DNA of 64,000 bases from Ruminococcus sp. AF46-10NS (lineage in GTDB: Bacteria; Bacillota; Clostridia; Lachnospirales; Lachnospiraceae): NCBI RefSeq assembly GCF_003474435.1, contig NZ_QRNF01000008.1, positions 1 through 64,000 of the forward strand. The letters are read 5' to 3'. Under the pieces are notes generated by a model. That model was given only the letters and a program-made list of their open reading frames with translations, ran no database searches and was not told the DNA's origin. Each line of letters begins with the position of its first letter. Positions within the stretch are counted from its first letter, which is position 1. Positions 46,380-55,123 of the stretch are shown here, piece after piece. Made by a program: the position numbers and the translations under genes.

Positions 46380-46472
46380 AAAGGGGAGTAGCTGACACGT
46401 CAGTGTTCATGATGTCGTCAATCTCGACAGGTTTCAGCCTGTCCGTATCGTGATGAAACAGCGAGACTTTTA
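46380..46472 (+). ncRNA. yybP-ykoY manganese riboswitch
   Basis: The leader starts AAAGGGGAGTAGCTGAC and closes with AACAGCGAGACTTTT, the conserved opening and closing motifs of the yybP-ykoY family. The P1 strands and two internal helical arms (for example GACAGG-TTTCAG-CCTGTC near 46418-46436) can be paired. Family members bind Mn2+ and switch on Mn exporters. The following gene is a P-type cation ATPase, which supports the call. Confidence 0.85.
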
Positions 46473-46508
46473 TTGCATATTTTATGTGCAGTAAAAGTCT
46501 CTTTTTTT
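46464..46508 (+). terminator. Riboswitch expression-platform terminator
   Basis: AGACTTTTATTGCA pairs with TGTGCAGTAAAAGTCT and is followed by CTTTTTTTT. Its 5' strand overlaps the closing motif of the riboswitch (GCGAGACTTTT), so ligand binding can compete with terminator formation. Confidence 0.85.
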
Positions 46509-46562
46509 TATCATTATTTTGCCCATACTATTCATAAACAGAATGAGAAAGGAAAGATGTCT

Positions 46563-49250
46563 ATGAAAGCTTATTACAACGAGACAGCAGACAATGTCAG
46601 AAGAGAATTAAACGGAACCATGGACTTTATGACAGATGAGGAAGTGAAGAAACGGCAGGAGAAATTTGGCCCCAATCAGCTTACGGAGGGAAAGAAAAAA
46701 AGTGTCTTTCATATCTTTCTGGAACAGTACAAAGATTTTCTGGTGCTGATCCTTATTGTTTCTGCTGTGGTTTCCCTGTTTCTTGGTGAGACGGAAAGCG
46801 CAGTTGTAATCCTGATCGTGATCACCATGAATGCGGTTCTGGGAACTGTGCAGACTATCAAGGCAGAAAATTCCCTGGACAGCCTGAAACAGCTGGCATC
46901 ACCGGAAGCGAAAGCAGTGCGTAATGGGATTGTTGTCCGTATTCCGGGACGTGAACTTACAGTAGGTGATATCGTCCATCTGGAAGCCGGTGATTACATT
47001 CCTGCAGACGGCCGCATACTGGAAAGTGCAAGTTTGAAAACGGATGAGAGTGCACTTACAGGAGAAAGCCTTGGGGTAGATAAGATCTGTGATGCACTGG
47101 AAGGTGAGCTCCCTCTGGGAGATCGAAGAAATATGGTGTTTTCCGGCAGTTATGTTACTTATGGCCGTGGATCCTTTATAGTAACGGATATTGGAATGAA
47201 CACAGAAGTGGGAAAGATCGCCAGTCTTTTAAAAAATGCTTCTGAGAAAAAGACTCCGCTTCAGGTCAACCTCGATAACTTTGGAAAAAAGCTTTCTGTG
47301 CTGATCCTTGTATTATGTGCAGCACTTTTTGCCCTGCAGGTGCTGAAAGGCGGAAATGTGGCAGATGCGTTTCTGTTTGCGGTGGCACTGGCTGTAGCTG
47401 CGATCCCGGAAGCATTAAGTTCTATTGTGACGATCGTGCTGGCTTTCGGAACCAGAAAAATGGCAGGAGAAGGTGCGATCATCCGAAAGCTCCAGTCAGT
47501 GGAAAGTCTGGGAAGTGTGTCAGTGATCTGTTCTGATAAAACGGGAACTCTCACACAGAACAAAATGACCATCGAGCATTATTACGCAGACGGACAGGAT
47601 GTTCCCGCAGATCAGGTGGATCCTGGCAATCCGCTGCATAAACAGATGCTTTACTTCAGCATTTTGTGCAACGATTCTACAAATATTGAAGGTCAGGAGA
47701 TCGGTGATCCTACAGAAACAGCCATGATCAATCTGGGCGATCATGTGGGGGTTCCTGCACAGCGGATCCGTGAGGCTTATCCAAGGATCAGCGAAGTTCC
47801 TTTTGACAGTGAAAGAAAGCTGATGTCCACATTTCATAAAATGAATGCAGGCAGGTATTTTTCTGGTTTGAGAGAGCAGAGCATTTGCATTCATGAGCAT
47901 GCGGCAGAGAGAAATATGAATGGTCGCTTAACAGAAGATTATACTATGATCACCAAGGGTGCAGTTGATGTTATGCTGGATCGTGTGGATTATATCCAGA
48001 AAGGTGGAAAAACAGTCCCCGTCTCGGCTGAGGATGTGGAAAACATCTGCCGGGTCAATGAGCAGTATTCAAGAGAAGGGCTGCGTGTTCTGGGAATCGG
48101 TTATAGAAGTTTTTCCCAGGTAAAAAATATCTCTGCAGACGATGAAAAAGGGCTGGTTTTTCTGGGGCTTATCGCAATGATGGACCCGCCTCGCCAGGAG
48201 AGTGCAGCTGCTGTTGCTGACTGTAAACGCGCAGGAATCTGCCCTGTGATGATCACAGGAGACCACAAAGTGACAGCAGCAGCTATCGCAAAAAGGATCG
48301 GGATCCTGGAGGATATCTCACAGGCCTGCGAGGGTTCGGAGATCGATAAACTCAGTGATGAAGAACTTAATAGTTTTGTGGAAAATATCCGGGTTTACGC
48401 GCGTGTGACACCGGAGCACAAGATCAGGATTGTCCGTGCATGGCAGGAACGGGGAAATATTGTGGCAATGACCGGAGATGGTGTCAATGATGCACCTGCT
48501 CTTAAGCAGGCGGATGTAGGTGTTGCCATGGGAATTACAGGAACGGAAGTTGCAAAGGATGCAGCATCCATGGTCCTGACGGATGACAATTTTGCCACGA
48601 TCATTAAGGCTGTGGAGAGTGGCCGGAATATTTATGAAAATATCAAAAAGGCGATACAGTTTCTTCTTTCGGGAAATTTTGCTGCAATTCTGGTAGTGAT
48701 CGCAGCTTCGCTGGCCGGATTGCCGGTTCCTTTTGCACCGGTACATCTGTTGTTCATCAATCTTCTTACAGATAGTCTGCCGGCAATTGCACTGGGGCTG
48801 GAACCTTACAGACATGATGTGATGGATGAGAATCCGAGGCCAATGAACGAATCCATTCTTACAAAAAAATTTCTGCAGCGGATCGCCGTGGATGGTGTTG
48901 TGATCGGTGCAGCGGTTTTGGCAGCATTTCTCATTGGCTACAGAGATGGAAATGCAGTGTTGGCAAGCACGATGGCGTTTGCGGTGCTGTGCCTTGCAAG
49001 GCTTGCACATGGGTATAGTTGCAAGTCAGATAAAAGGGTGATATTTACCGGAAAGTTTTTTAATAATCGATATATGCAGGGGGCTTTTCTTGCCGGTTTT
49101 GTTCTGCTGACGCTGGTTGTTACGGTTCCGGTGATGAGAGGATTTTTTGCGGTACAGACACTTAACGCAGGGGAACTTGGAATCGTTTATGGGCTGGCTG
49201 TGGGAAGTATGCTGGTGATACAGGGATTGAAGAGTCTGATAAAAAGGTGA
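46563..49250 (+). CDS. Cation-translocating P-type ATPase (probable Mn2+/Ca2+ exporter)
   Basis: An 895-aa P2-type ATPase. It has TGES in the actuator domain, CSDKTGTLTQNK with phosphorylated Asp 325, the ATP-binding MITGDHK segment and GDGVNDAPALKQADVG, plus about ten membrane segments, including AVAAIPEALSSIV in the ion path. The leader riboswitch indicates Mn2+ export as its job. Sequence alone would also allow Ca2+. The frame opens well upstream inside the riboswitch terminator. ATG 46563 is chosen from AAAGGAAAG, 9 bp away. ATG 46557 is also possible. Confidence 0.9.
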   Translation: MKAYYNETADNVRRELNGTMDFMTDEEVKKRQEKFGPNQLTEGKKKSVFHIFLEQYKDFLVLILIVSAVVSLFLGETESAVVILIVITMNAVLGTVQTIKAENSLDSLKQLASPEAKAVRNGIVVRIPGRELTVGDIVHLEAGDYIPADGRILESASLKTDESALTGESLGVDKICDALEGELPLGDRRNMVFSGSYVTYGRGSFIVTDIGMNTEVGKIASLLKNASEKKTPLQVNLDNFGKKLSVLILVLCAALFALQVLKGGNVADAFLFAVALAVAAIPEALSSIVTIVLAFGTRKMAGEGAIIRKLQSVESLGSVSVICSDKTGTLTQNKMTIEHYYADGQDVPADQVDPGNPLHKQMLYFSILCNDSTNIEGQEIGDPTETAMINLGDHVGVPAQRIREAYPRISEVPFDSERKLMSTFHKMNAGRYFSGLREQSICIHEHAAERNMNGRLTEDYTMITKGAVDVMLDRVDYIQKGGKTVPVSAEDVENICRVNEQYSREGLRVLGIGYRSFSQVKNISADDEKGLVFLGLIAMMDPPRQESAAAVADCKRAGICPVMITGDHKVTAAAIAKRIGILEDISQACEGSEIDKLSDEELNSFVENIRVYARVTPEHKIRIVRAWQERGNIVAMTGDGVNDAPALKQADVGVAMGITGTEVAKDAASMVLTDDNFATIIKAVESGRNIYENIKKAIQFLLSGNFAAILVVIAASLAGLPVPFAPVHLLFINLLTDSLPAIALGLEPYRHDVMDENPRPMNESILTKKFLQRIAVDGVVIGAAVLAAFLIGYRDGNAVLASTMAFAVLCLARLAHGYSCKSDKRVIFTGKFFNNRYMQGAFLAGFVLLTLVVTVPVMRGFFAVQTLNAGELGIVYGLAVGSMLVIQGLKSLIKR

Positions 49251-49256
49251 TTTGGT

Positions 49257-49323
49257 AAAATAATACCGGGAGCAGAGAAACTTGAAATTTGTAGATTCAG
49301 GTCTCTCTGTTTCCCGGTATTTT
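49257..49323. terminator. Terminator after the ATPase
   Basis: AAAATACCGGGA...CAGAGA pairs with TCTCTG-TTTCCCGGTATTTT over more than 20 bp with A and T runs on either side. It looks bidirectional and lies before the end of the convergent CapA-like gene. Confidence 0.85.
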
Positions 49324-49432
49324 CAGTGAAAATTGTTTATTTTATGTAAGATTATACAATGAGTATGGGGACGATCATGGCTGTAAAGCTACGCTGCATA
49401 TTGAATGTGTAATATAATTTTTGCCTGGTTGA

Positions 49433-51097
49433 TTATTCTTCGCTGCCATAGTCGCCGGTGTCGTCGTAGCTGTTGTCATCATAGGAACCGTCATCATATG
49501 ATCCATCATCATAGGAACTGTCGTCATATGATCCGTCATCAGAACCATCGTCGGAACTGTCGTCTGAGGAATCATCCGTGTTGCCGGAATTGCTGTCAGC
49601 AGAGTTAAAATCTTCGGAATTGACGTCAATTCCCTTATCTGCGTAATACTGTTCGGCGGTAATGGAGTCAGTATCTTCCACGATATTTCCTGATGAATCC
49701 ACCATATTCAGGTCTGTATCAATGGTTACGTCCAGAAGATTGGTTCCTGTGGAAGGTGTGACATTCATGGACATGATCTCATTGAACTTCTTTTTCAGAT
49801 TGTCCAGTGTGAATACACCATCCCCAATGTATTTCTGTACACCGTTCTGGGAAGCAAGTTCTTCTGTGTAATCAGAGAGCATATAAGGGCCGAATTCGCC
49901 GGCATCACTGTTATAGTGCATTACCAGAGGTTCTACAGTTGGTGTAAGGATCTGGATGGATGTTTTTCCATTTTCTACTGTTTTCTGAATGGTAAATTTC
50001 GCCATTCCACCAAGAAGTTCTTCCAGTTTCTGCTGTGTGGATACGAAGTTTCCAAGAGAATAGAAGACAACAGTTTCGTTTCCTTTACCATCGGAAATAC
50101 GGCCATATGGCTGGAGTACGTGAGGATGTCCGCCGATAATGACGTTTACACCCTGCTCCATAAGATATGCAGCCCATTGCTTTTCATATTCATTTGGCAT
50201 AGTTTCATCTTCAGTGCCCCAGTGTGCAACAAAGATAATGCAGTCTGCCTGCTGTTTGGCTTTCTGGATCATAGTAGTGATCTTTTCCTTGCGGATCATA
50301 TCGATCATGTAATCCTTTCCTTCAATACCGCCTACGTTTGTGCCGTAGGTGTAATCCAGAAATGCGATCTTAATGCCGTTTACTTCGCGGATCTTGACAG
50401 TGTCTGCATCTTCCTGTGAATCATGAATTCCAAGAAGTGTGACATCCGGGTATTTTGTTTTCCAGAAATTTAAAGTGTCTGTAAGGAAGCCTTCTCCAAA
50501 GTCGTCAATGTGATTGTTGGCAGATTCAACTACGTTAAATCCTGCTTTTACGATGGCATCGCCAACTTCAGTTGGTGTTGCAAAAGACGGATAGGAGCTT
50601 ACGCTGTCGTGGTCTGTTGTGAATACGGTTTCCTGGTCGATCATCCTGATGTCTGCATCCTTGATGGCGTCTGTGATGTGGGTGTAGATCTTATCGTAAT
50701 TCCAGTTGCCGTCCTCAGATGCTCCTGCATCAATCAGGCTTTGATGATAAAGGTTGTCGCCCACTGCAATAACAGATGCAGTTGTGACATCGCTGGTAGT
50801 GGCGGTTGTTTCCGGCTTTTCTTTAGCTGCTGCTGTTTTTTTCTGGGCATCTATGGCTGGTTTGCGGATCATCCGGTAGTCCAGCTGGTTGAATAAAATA
50901 ACCAGAACAGCCAGGACAATAACAGAAGCCAGAAGACTTGCCCGGGCATTGCTGCGTTCACGGAAGTTCAGCGGGATATTCTCTTTAAAATTTCGCTTGA
51001 CAGTCTTCCTGTTTTCACGCTCCTCCCGGAAATTCTGAAGCCCTTCCGTAAGATTCTCCTTTTTAAAAGGATTGTTGAAGTTCAGTGGAAATTTCAT
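49433..51097 (-). CDS. CapA-family (poly-gamma-glutamate synthesis-like) surface protein with Ser-Asp tail
   Basis: A 554-aa membrane-anchored protein. A basic cytoplasmic head of about 50 residues and one membrane helix (LLASVIVLAVLVILFNQL) precede a metallophosphatase-like PGA_cap domain with VGDNLYHQ, ANNHIDDFGEG, HWGTEDE and GGHPHVLQP (metal ligands). The last 60 residues are Ser/Asp/Gly/Tyr repeats (YDDGS, YDDSS) much like the NodB protein at 42792. No capB or capC is nearby, so polyglutamate synthesis is not supported. A role in surface polymer processing is more likely. AAGGTAAATC precedes the ATG. Confidence 0.85.
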   Translation of the reverse strand: MKFPLNFNNPFKKENLTEGLQNFREERENRKTVKRNFKENIPLNFRERSNARASLLASVIVLAVLVILFNQLDYRMIRKPAIDAQKKTAAAKEKPETTATTSDVTTASVIAVGDNLYHQSLIDAGASEDGNWNYDKIYTHITDAIKDADIRMIDQETVFTTDHDSVSSYPSFATPTEVGDAIVKAGFNVVESANNHIDDFGEGFLTDTLNFWKTKYPDVTLLGIHDSQEDADTVKIREVNGIKIAFLDYTYGTNVGGIEGKDYMIDMIRKEKITTMIQKAKQQADCIIFVAHWGTEDETMPNEYEKQWAAYLMEQGVNVIIGGHPHVLQPYGRISDGKGNETVVFYSLGNFVSTQQKLEELLGGMAKFTIQKTVENGKTSIQILTPTVEPLVMHYNSDAGEFGPYMLSDYTEELASQNGVQKYIGDGVFTLDNLKKKFNEIMSMNVTPSTGTNLLDVTIDTDLNMVDSSGNIVEDTDSITAEQYYADKGIDVNSEDFNSADSNSGNTDDSSDDSSDDGSDDGSYDDSSYDDGSYDDGSYDDNSYDDTGDYGSEE

Positions 51098-51233
51098 TTA
51101 TGATTTACCTTAACTTTCTTTAAAATATGGATTTTTTGCTGTGAGGTTTATTATAGCAGATTTTTCAGGGGGTGGGAAGAGGGGCGGGTTTTGTAAAAGT
51201 TCATTTACAGGGTTTTTATAATGAATGAATATG

Positions 51234-51239
51234 GTATAA
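51234..51239 (+). promoter_or_regulatory. Candidate -10 box before a small ORF and the thioesterase
   Basis: A perfect TATAAT at 51234-51239 (context ATGGTATAATTTACAT) lies 12 bp before the ribosome site of the small ORF at 51262. No clear -35 box was found at the expected distance (a T-rich stretch is there). Confidence 0.5.
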
Positions 51240-51261
51240 TTTACATATCAGTAGGAGATGA

Positions 51262-51360
51262 ATGAGCAATAGTACAATAATTTATGATGCACAGGAAATA
51301 CACCGTGCAGTGACAGCGGTGAATTGGCGACAGGAACTGTATAAAGAATGTAATCTGTAA
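51262..51360 (+). CDS. Possible 32-aa small protein or leader peptide
   Basis: The frame encodes MSNSTIIYDAQEIHRAVTAVNW and ten further residues, ending in TAA at 51358-51360. TAGGAG lies 5-6 bp upstream of the ATG and a TATAAT lies just before. It has no membrane segment and no family I recognise. It is 46 bp upstream of the thioesterase gene. It could be a real small protein, a leader, or chance. The ribosome site and promoter are the only support. Confidence 0.35.
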   Translation: MSNSTIIYDAQEIHRAVTAVNWRQELYKECNL

Positions 51361-51406
51361 AAAATGTGACAGATATACAATAAATTACTTACAGAGGAGT
51401 ATGAAT

Positions 51407-51826
51407 ATGGGCATTTACAGACGAAAAGCACAATATCATGAAACTGATCAGATGGGAATTATCCATCATTCCAATTATATTAAATGGATGGAGGAAGCCC
51501 GGATTGCGTTTATGGGAGAGATGGGATTTGGCTATGGTGAGGTTGAGAAACGGGGAATCGTTTCTCCTGTAGCCGGGGTTTCAGTTTCTTATAAAAAGCC
51601 GGTTCTGTTTGATGATGAAGTGGAGATCACAGTTTCTGTGAAAAAGTACAATGGTGCAGTTCTGGAGCTGGAGTATGAATTTTATAATGCAACGAGAAAT
51701 GAGAGCTGTACGGCAGCCTCCTCGAAGCATTGCTTTACAAAAGACGGAAAACTGGTATCACTGAAGAGGGAAATCCCTGAACTGGATGAACTGTTCAGGA
51801 AGAGTCTGAAAGGAGAGAATGTCTGA
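51407..51826 (+). CDS. Acyl-CoA thioesterase, YbgC/4HBT hot-dog fold
   Basis: A 139-aa hot-dog fold enzyme that hydrolyses acyl-CoA esters. YHETDQMGIIHHSNYIKWMEEAR near the start holds the catalytic Asp and the conserved Asn-Tyr of the 4HBT family. Two ATGs are in frame. The one at 51407 is 8 bp from GAGGAG, while the one at 51401 is only 2 bp away. The stop overlaps the next start by one base (TGATG), so the two genes are coupled. Confidence 0.9.
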   Translation: MGIYRRKAQYHETDQMGIIHHSNYIKWMEEARIAFMGEMGFGYGEVEKRGIVSPVAGVSVSYKKPVLFDDEVEITVSVKKYNGAVLELEYEFYNATRNESCTAASSKHCFTKDGKLVSLKREIPELDELFRKSLKGENV

Positions 51827-52104
51827 TGGAAGTAGTAGAAATGCTTGATAATCTGAAAGAAAAAGCCAGGAGAGATCCGGCACTTCGTGAAGAACTGCTG
51901 GCAACACGTGAGGAGAAAGAACCTCTGGCAGCTTTCTGCAAAAAGTGCCGGGAGCTGGGCGTTCCGGTTTATGAGATGGATCTTATTGCAGCAGGCGAGG
52001 AATTTTACGCAGCTATGAAACGAAGTACAAACGGCGGCGGGGAGAATTCACCGATGCTTGAAGGTGAAGATGATTTTTATGAATTGTTTTTTGCAGGGCT
52101 GTGA
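51826..52104 (+). CDS. Nif11-like small helical protein
   Basis: A 92-aa protein. Its first part (LKEKARRDPALREELLATREEKEPLAAFCKKCRELGVPV) follows the helical Nif11-type pattern, and it ends in an acidic segment (GENSPMLEGEDDFYELFF). Nif11 domains occur both in nitrogen-fixation proteins and as leaders of ribosomal peptides. No peptide-modifying enzyme is adjacent, although an NGGG sequence lies before the last 20 residues. GGAGAG precedes the ATG. It is translationally coupled to the thioesterase. Confidence 0.6.
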   Translation: MEVVEMLDNLKEKARRDPALREELLATREEKEPLAAFCKKCRELGVPVYEMDLIAAGEEFYAAMKRSTNGGGENSPMLEGEDDFYELFFAGL

Positions 52105-52109
52105 TGTTT

Positions 52110-52171
52110 ATCCCTGTCTGAAAATATTTACTACACAAAATGTAAGGAGTATTTTCAGACAGGGATTTTTA
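52110..52171. terminator. Bidirectional terminator
   Basis: ATCCCTGTCTGAAAATA (52110-52126) pairs perfectly with TATTTTCAGACAGGGAT (52150-52166), then TTTTATTT. It lies between convergent genes and can serve both. Confidence 0.9.
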
Positions 52172-52172
52172 T

Positions 52173-53944
52173 TTACTCAATCATATCAATATACTTCTCC
52201 AGCACCGGAAACTGCACCCCTCCGATCTTCAGCACTCTGCGGTGAAAGTCTTTCATATCGAAATCCTGTCCAAGTCGTTTTTGTTCGGCAGTGCGCAGAT
52301 CCAGAAGACTTAAATATCCCCAGTAATATTTCAAATAATTTCCAGGAGTTTCCAGAATGTACTGGTAAATTTCCGAGATAACCGTACTGTCCTCAATACC
52401 AAAAGCCTCAGAAAACTGGCAGACTCAGCCTGGCTCCATCCATTATAATGGATCTCAATATCCAGAAGAGAGTACATACAAAGGTTAATGCTGCGGTTCA
52501 GCCATGCAAGACGTGCAAGATCAAAAGCAGAAGAATCCAGGATATAATCAGCTGCATATTCATAGGCAAAAGGCTCCACATAAGTAGCCCATCCTTCCGC
52601 AAACCCGGAAGTATCCAGAAGATTTCGGATTCCAGACGGATTCTGGCGTTCAAAACTAACTGTCTGATAAAGATGACCCGGGAATCCCTCATGAGCCAGT
52701 GTGGTAAAAAGCTCCAGCCCCTGATAATTGGCGGCCGGATTTATGTAAATCACATTAGGCGTGCCTGTATCAATAGGAGGAGTAAGATAAAAAGCAGGAC
52801 TCAGATAATCTTTCATGGAGTCATGCACAGTTTTAAGTTCAAAAGAAACATTCTCCAGTGGAGGAAAATCTGAGCTGATTTTTTTCTGCAGGGAAGAAAG
52901 TATCTGAGCTGGTCTCATTTCTGTAAAAGAAATTCCTTTATTAAGTGTGGTAAGAAGTTCCGGATTCTGGCGAAGCATATTTCCAACAATACCAATTTCA
53001 CTGGAAAGCTGTTTGGAAAGCCGTTTTTCGATCTCTTTCACAGGAACATAAGTACCGGTCTGGCTTTGCAGAAGATAAAGATAGTACGATTTACCACCTT
53101 TAAAATACGCCAGGCCGCGAGGATTTTTTCCAGTGCCCCGCAGAGCTTCCAGACCTGTCATAAGCTCCTGATAGGCAGGAATCACTTCCGTTTTCATAAG
53201 ATTCTGATGAGTAAGAATCAGAGTCTGCTGTTCTGGACCGGAAAGTTTTCCGTAGTCTGAAATTTTTTTGCGGAAAATATCCAGCATATAGTTTTCATCC
53301 GGATTCCGGATAAAAGCACTGCACTGTGCAAGAATCCGGTCCAGCGTGGCATCACTCATAAAGAAACCGGCCTCAGATTTCTTCTGCTCAAATTTTATAA
53401 TACTTTGAAAATACGGACGTATGGTGGTCAGAAGATTCAGGTAATCAGAGATATCCCGATCCTCATAAAAAGCATATTCAGCCAGAAGAACCGGTAGCTG
53501 TGCCTGGATTCCTAGGCTTGGTCCAAGAGGCTCCTGGAGAAGGTAATTATCGCCAAGAGATTTTTCTGTGTGATAATAGAGAAGCATGGAATCGAGAGTC
53601 ATCTGATTTTCCGTGGAAAGATGACTGTAGCGGAATGCTTTCAGCTTATCCTCGTACTGCTGACAGACCTTGTAGGTGTTTTGCATATCTGTGGGAACCG
53701 TGCCAAGAGAAGCTGCTTTTCGCCGGATTCCCTGCTTTTCCGGATGAGCCAGGGAATAATGAAGAGTAAGAGAACTGCCGGAAACTTCGTTTCGGAAAAC
53801 CTCCCGGGTAAAAGCCTCGAATTTTCCGTTTTCTGTAATTCCATGAGCAGAAAAATATCCGGCAGCTATGCCGATAATAAAAGTAAAAATAAGACCGCAG
53901 GCAATAAAAAAAGAAGATTTTTTCTTCAGGATCTTAAAAGACAT
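52173..53944 (-). CDS. DUF885 family metallopeptidase, membrane-anchored (apparent frameshift)
   Basis: The repaired protein has about 590 aa. An N-terminal membrane anchor (SSFFIACGLIFTFIIGIAAGYF) is followed by a helical DUF885 peptidase domain with the zinc motif LAHEGFPGHLYQ (HExxPGH type). The long frame runs from 53944 to 52331 and then loses homology. One extra base in the A4 run at 52412-52415 (T4 on the coding strand) lets it continue as SEAFGIEDSTVISEIYQYIL and on to a stop at 52173, giving the expected C-terminus. AGGAAGGAC supports the ATG at 53944. It probably degrades peptides at the cell surface. The frameshift is probably a sequencing indel. Confidence 0.82.
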
Positions 53945-54184
53945 AGAAAGTCCTTCCTGCATTTGGCTTTGTACTATCATATTGGAAAAATACGGAATCT
54001 ATGATATTATGTGAACGGAAATAAAGAGGAGCCGATGCAGCCGGAATCGCATATGCCCATGTTTACAGCACATATTTTGGGGGAATATGTATTGCTTTCG
54101 GTTAGTTATACAGAATAGTAACACGAAATGATCAGAAGCATCGGAGCAAGACAAGAATGTATGTAATATAAATGGAGAAAAAGT

Positions 54185-55123
54185 ATGAGCGATATCTATG
54201 ATCTTGCAATTCTGGGCGGGGGTCCTGCAGGGATCACAGCGGCGATCTATGCGTCCCGTGCCAGATTAAATACAATATGGATCGATAAAAATTTTGCACC
54301 GGGCGGTCAGATCACGGCTACTTATGAAGTAGATAATTACCCCGGAATGCCGGGAATCTCAGGGATGGATCTGGGCGAGGCCTTTGGGGAACATGCCCGT
54401 AAACTGGGATTGGAGCCGAAGCGTGAGAAGATCCTTTCCCTGGAAAATATTTCAGGAGATATCAAGACGATACACACAAAAAAGAACGAATATCAGGCCA
54501 GAACCATTATCCTTGCATTTGGCGCAGAGCACCGGAAACTGGACATTCCGGGAGAAGATGACCTGGGAGGACTTGGAGTTTCCTATTGTGCAACCTGTGA
54601 CGGAGCTTTTTATAAAGACAGAACAGCCGTGGTAGTTGGAGGCGGAAATGCGGCAGCAGAGGATGCGGTATTTCTTTCCGGCCTTTGCAAAAAAGTGTAT
54701 CTTGTTCACCGCCGGGACGAACTTCGTGCAGACAAGGCCATCCAGGAGAAGGTTTTTGACTGTGAAAATATTGAAATGGTATGGGAAAGTATTCCTCTGG
54801 AAATCCTGGGGCAGGACGAAGTAACAGGCATTAAGATCCAAAATGTAAAAACAGGGGAAGAACGCGAACTGGATACAGACGGCGTTTTTATTGCAGTGGG
54901 AATTGTTCCGAATACGACACCTGTGAAAGATCAGCTGGAGCTTGATGAGAACGGATATATCTGTGCAGGAGAGGAAGGAATCACCAGCGCAGCAGGCGTT
55001 TTTGCAGCGGGGGATATCCGCACCAAGGCACTCAGACAGGTGGTAACTGCTGTTTCAGACGGAGCCAACACAGTGGCTTCCGTACAGAAATATCTCTGGA
55101 GGAAAGACAATGGCAACCATTAA
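54185..55123 (+). CDS. trxB: Thioredoxin reductase-like NAD(P)/FAD oxidoreductase
   Basis: A 312-aa flavoprotein that keeps thioredoxin reduced. It shows the FAD motif LGGGPAGITAAIYASRA, the redox-active SYCATCDGAFY (CxxC, about residues 136-139), the NAD(P) motif VVGGGNAAAEDA and the C-terminal AAGDIRTKALRQVVTAVSDGA. Its end overlaps the LacI regulator gene by 14 bp, an unusual partner. No thioredoxin gene is adjacent. Confidence 0.92.
   Translation: MSDIYDLAILGGGPAGITAAIYASRARLNTIWIDKNFAPGGQITATYEVDNYPGMPGISGMDLGEAFGEHARKLGLEPKREKILSLENISGDIKTIHTKKNEYQARTIILAFGAEHRKLDIPGEDDLGGLGVSYCATCDGAFYKDRTAVVVGGGNAAAEDAVFLSGLCKKVYLVHRRDELRADKAIQEKVFDCENIEMVWESIPLEILGQDEVTGIKIQNVKTGEERELDTDGVFIAVGIVPNTTPVKDQLELDENGYICAGEEGITSAAGVFAAGDIRTKALRQVVTAVSDGANTVASVQKYLWRKDNGNH

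Noticed and set aside
46473..46562. Upstream extension of the ATPase frame
   Set aside because: It lies inside the riboswitch terminator. The ATG at 46563 has the ribosome site.
49433..51097. Poly-gamma-glutamate capsule operon
   Set aside because: Only the CapA-like domain is present. The ligase and membrane partners CapB and CapC are missing nearby.
51826..52104. Ribosomally made modified-peptide precursor
   Set aside because: A Nif11-like fold alone is not enough. No lanthipeptide, radical SAM or peptidase-transporter gene is close by.
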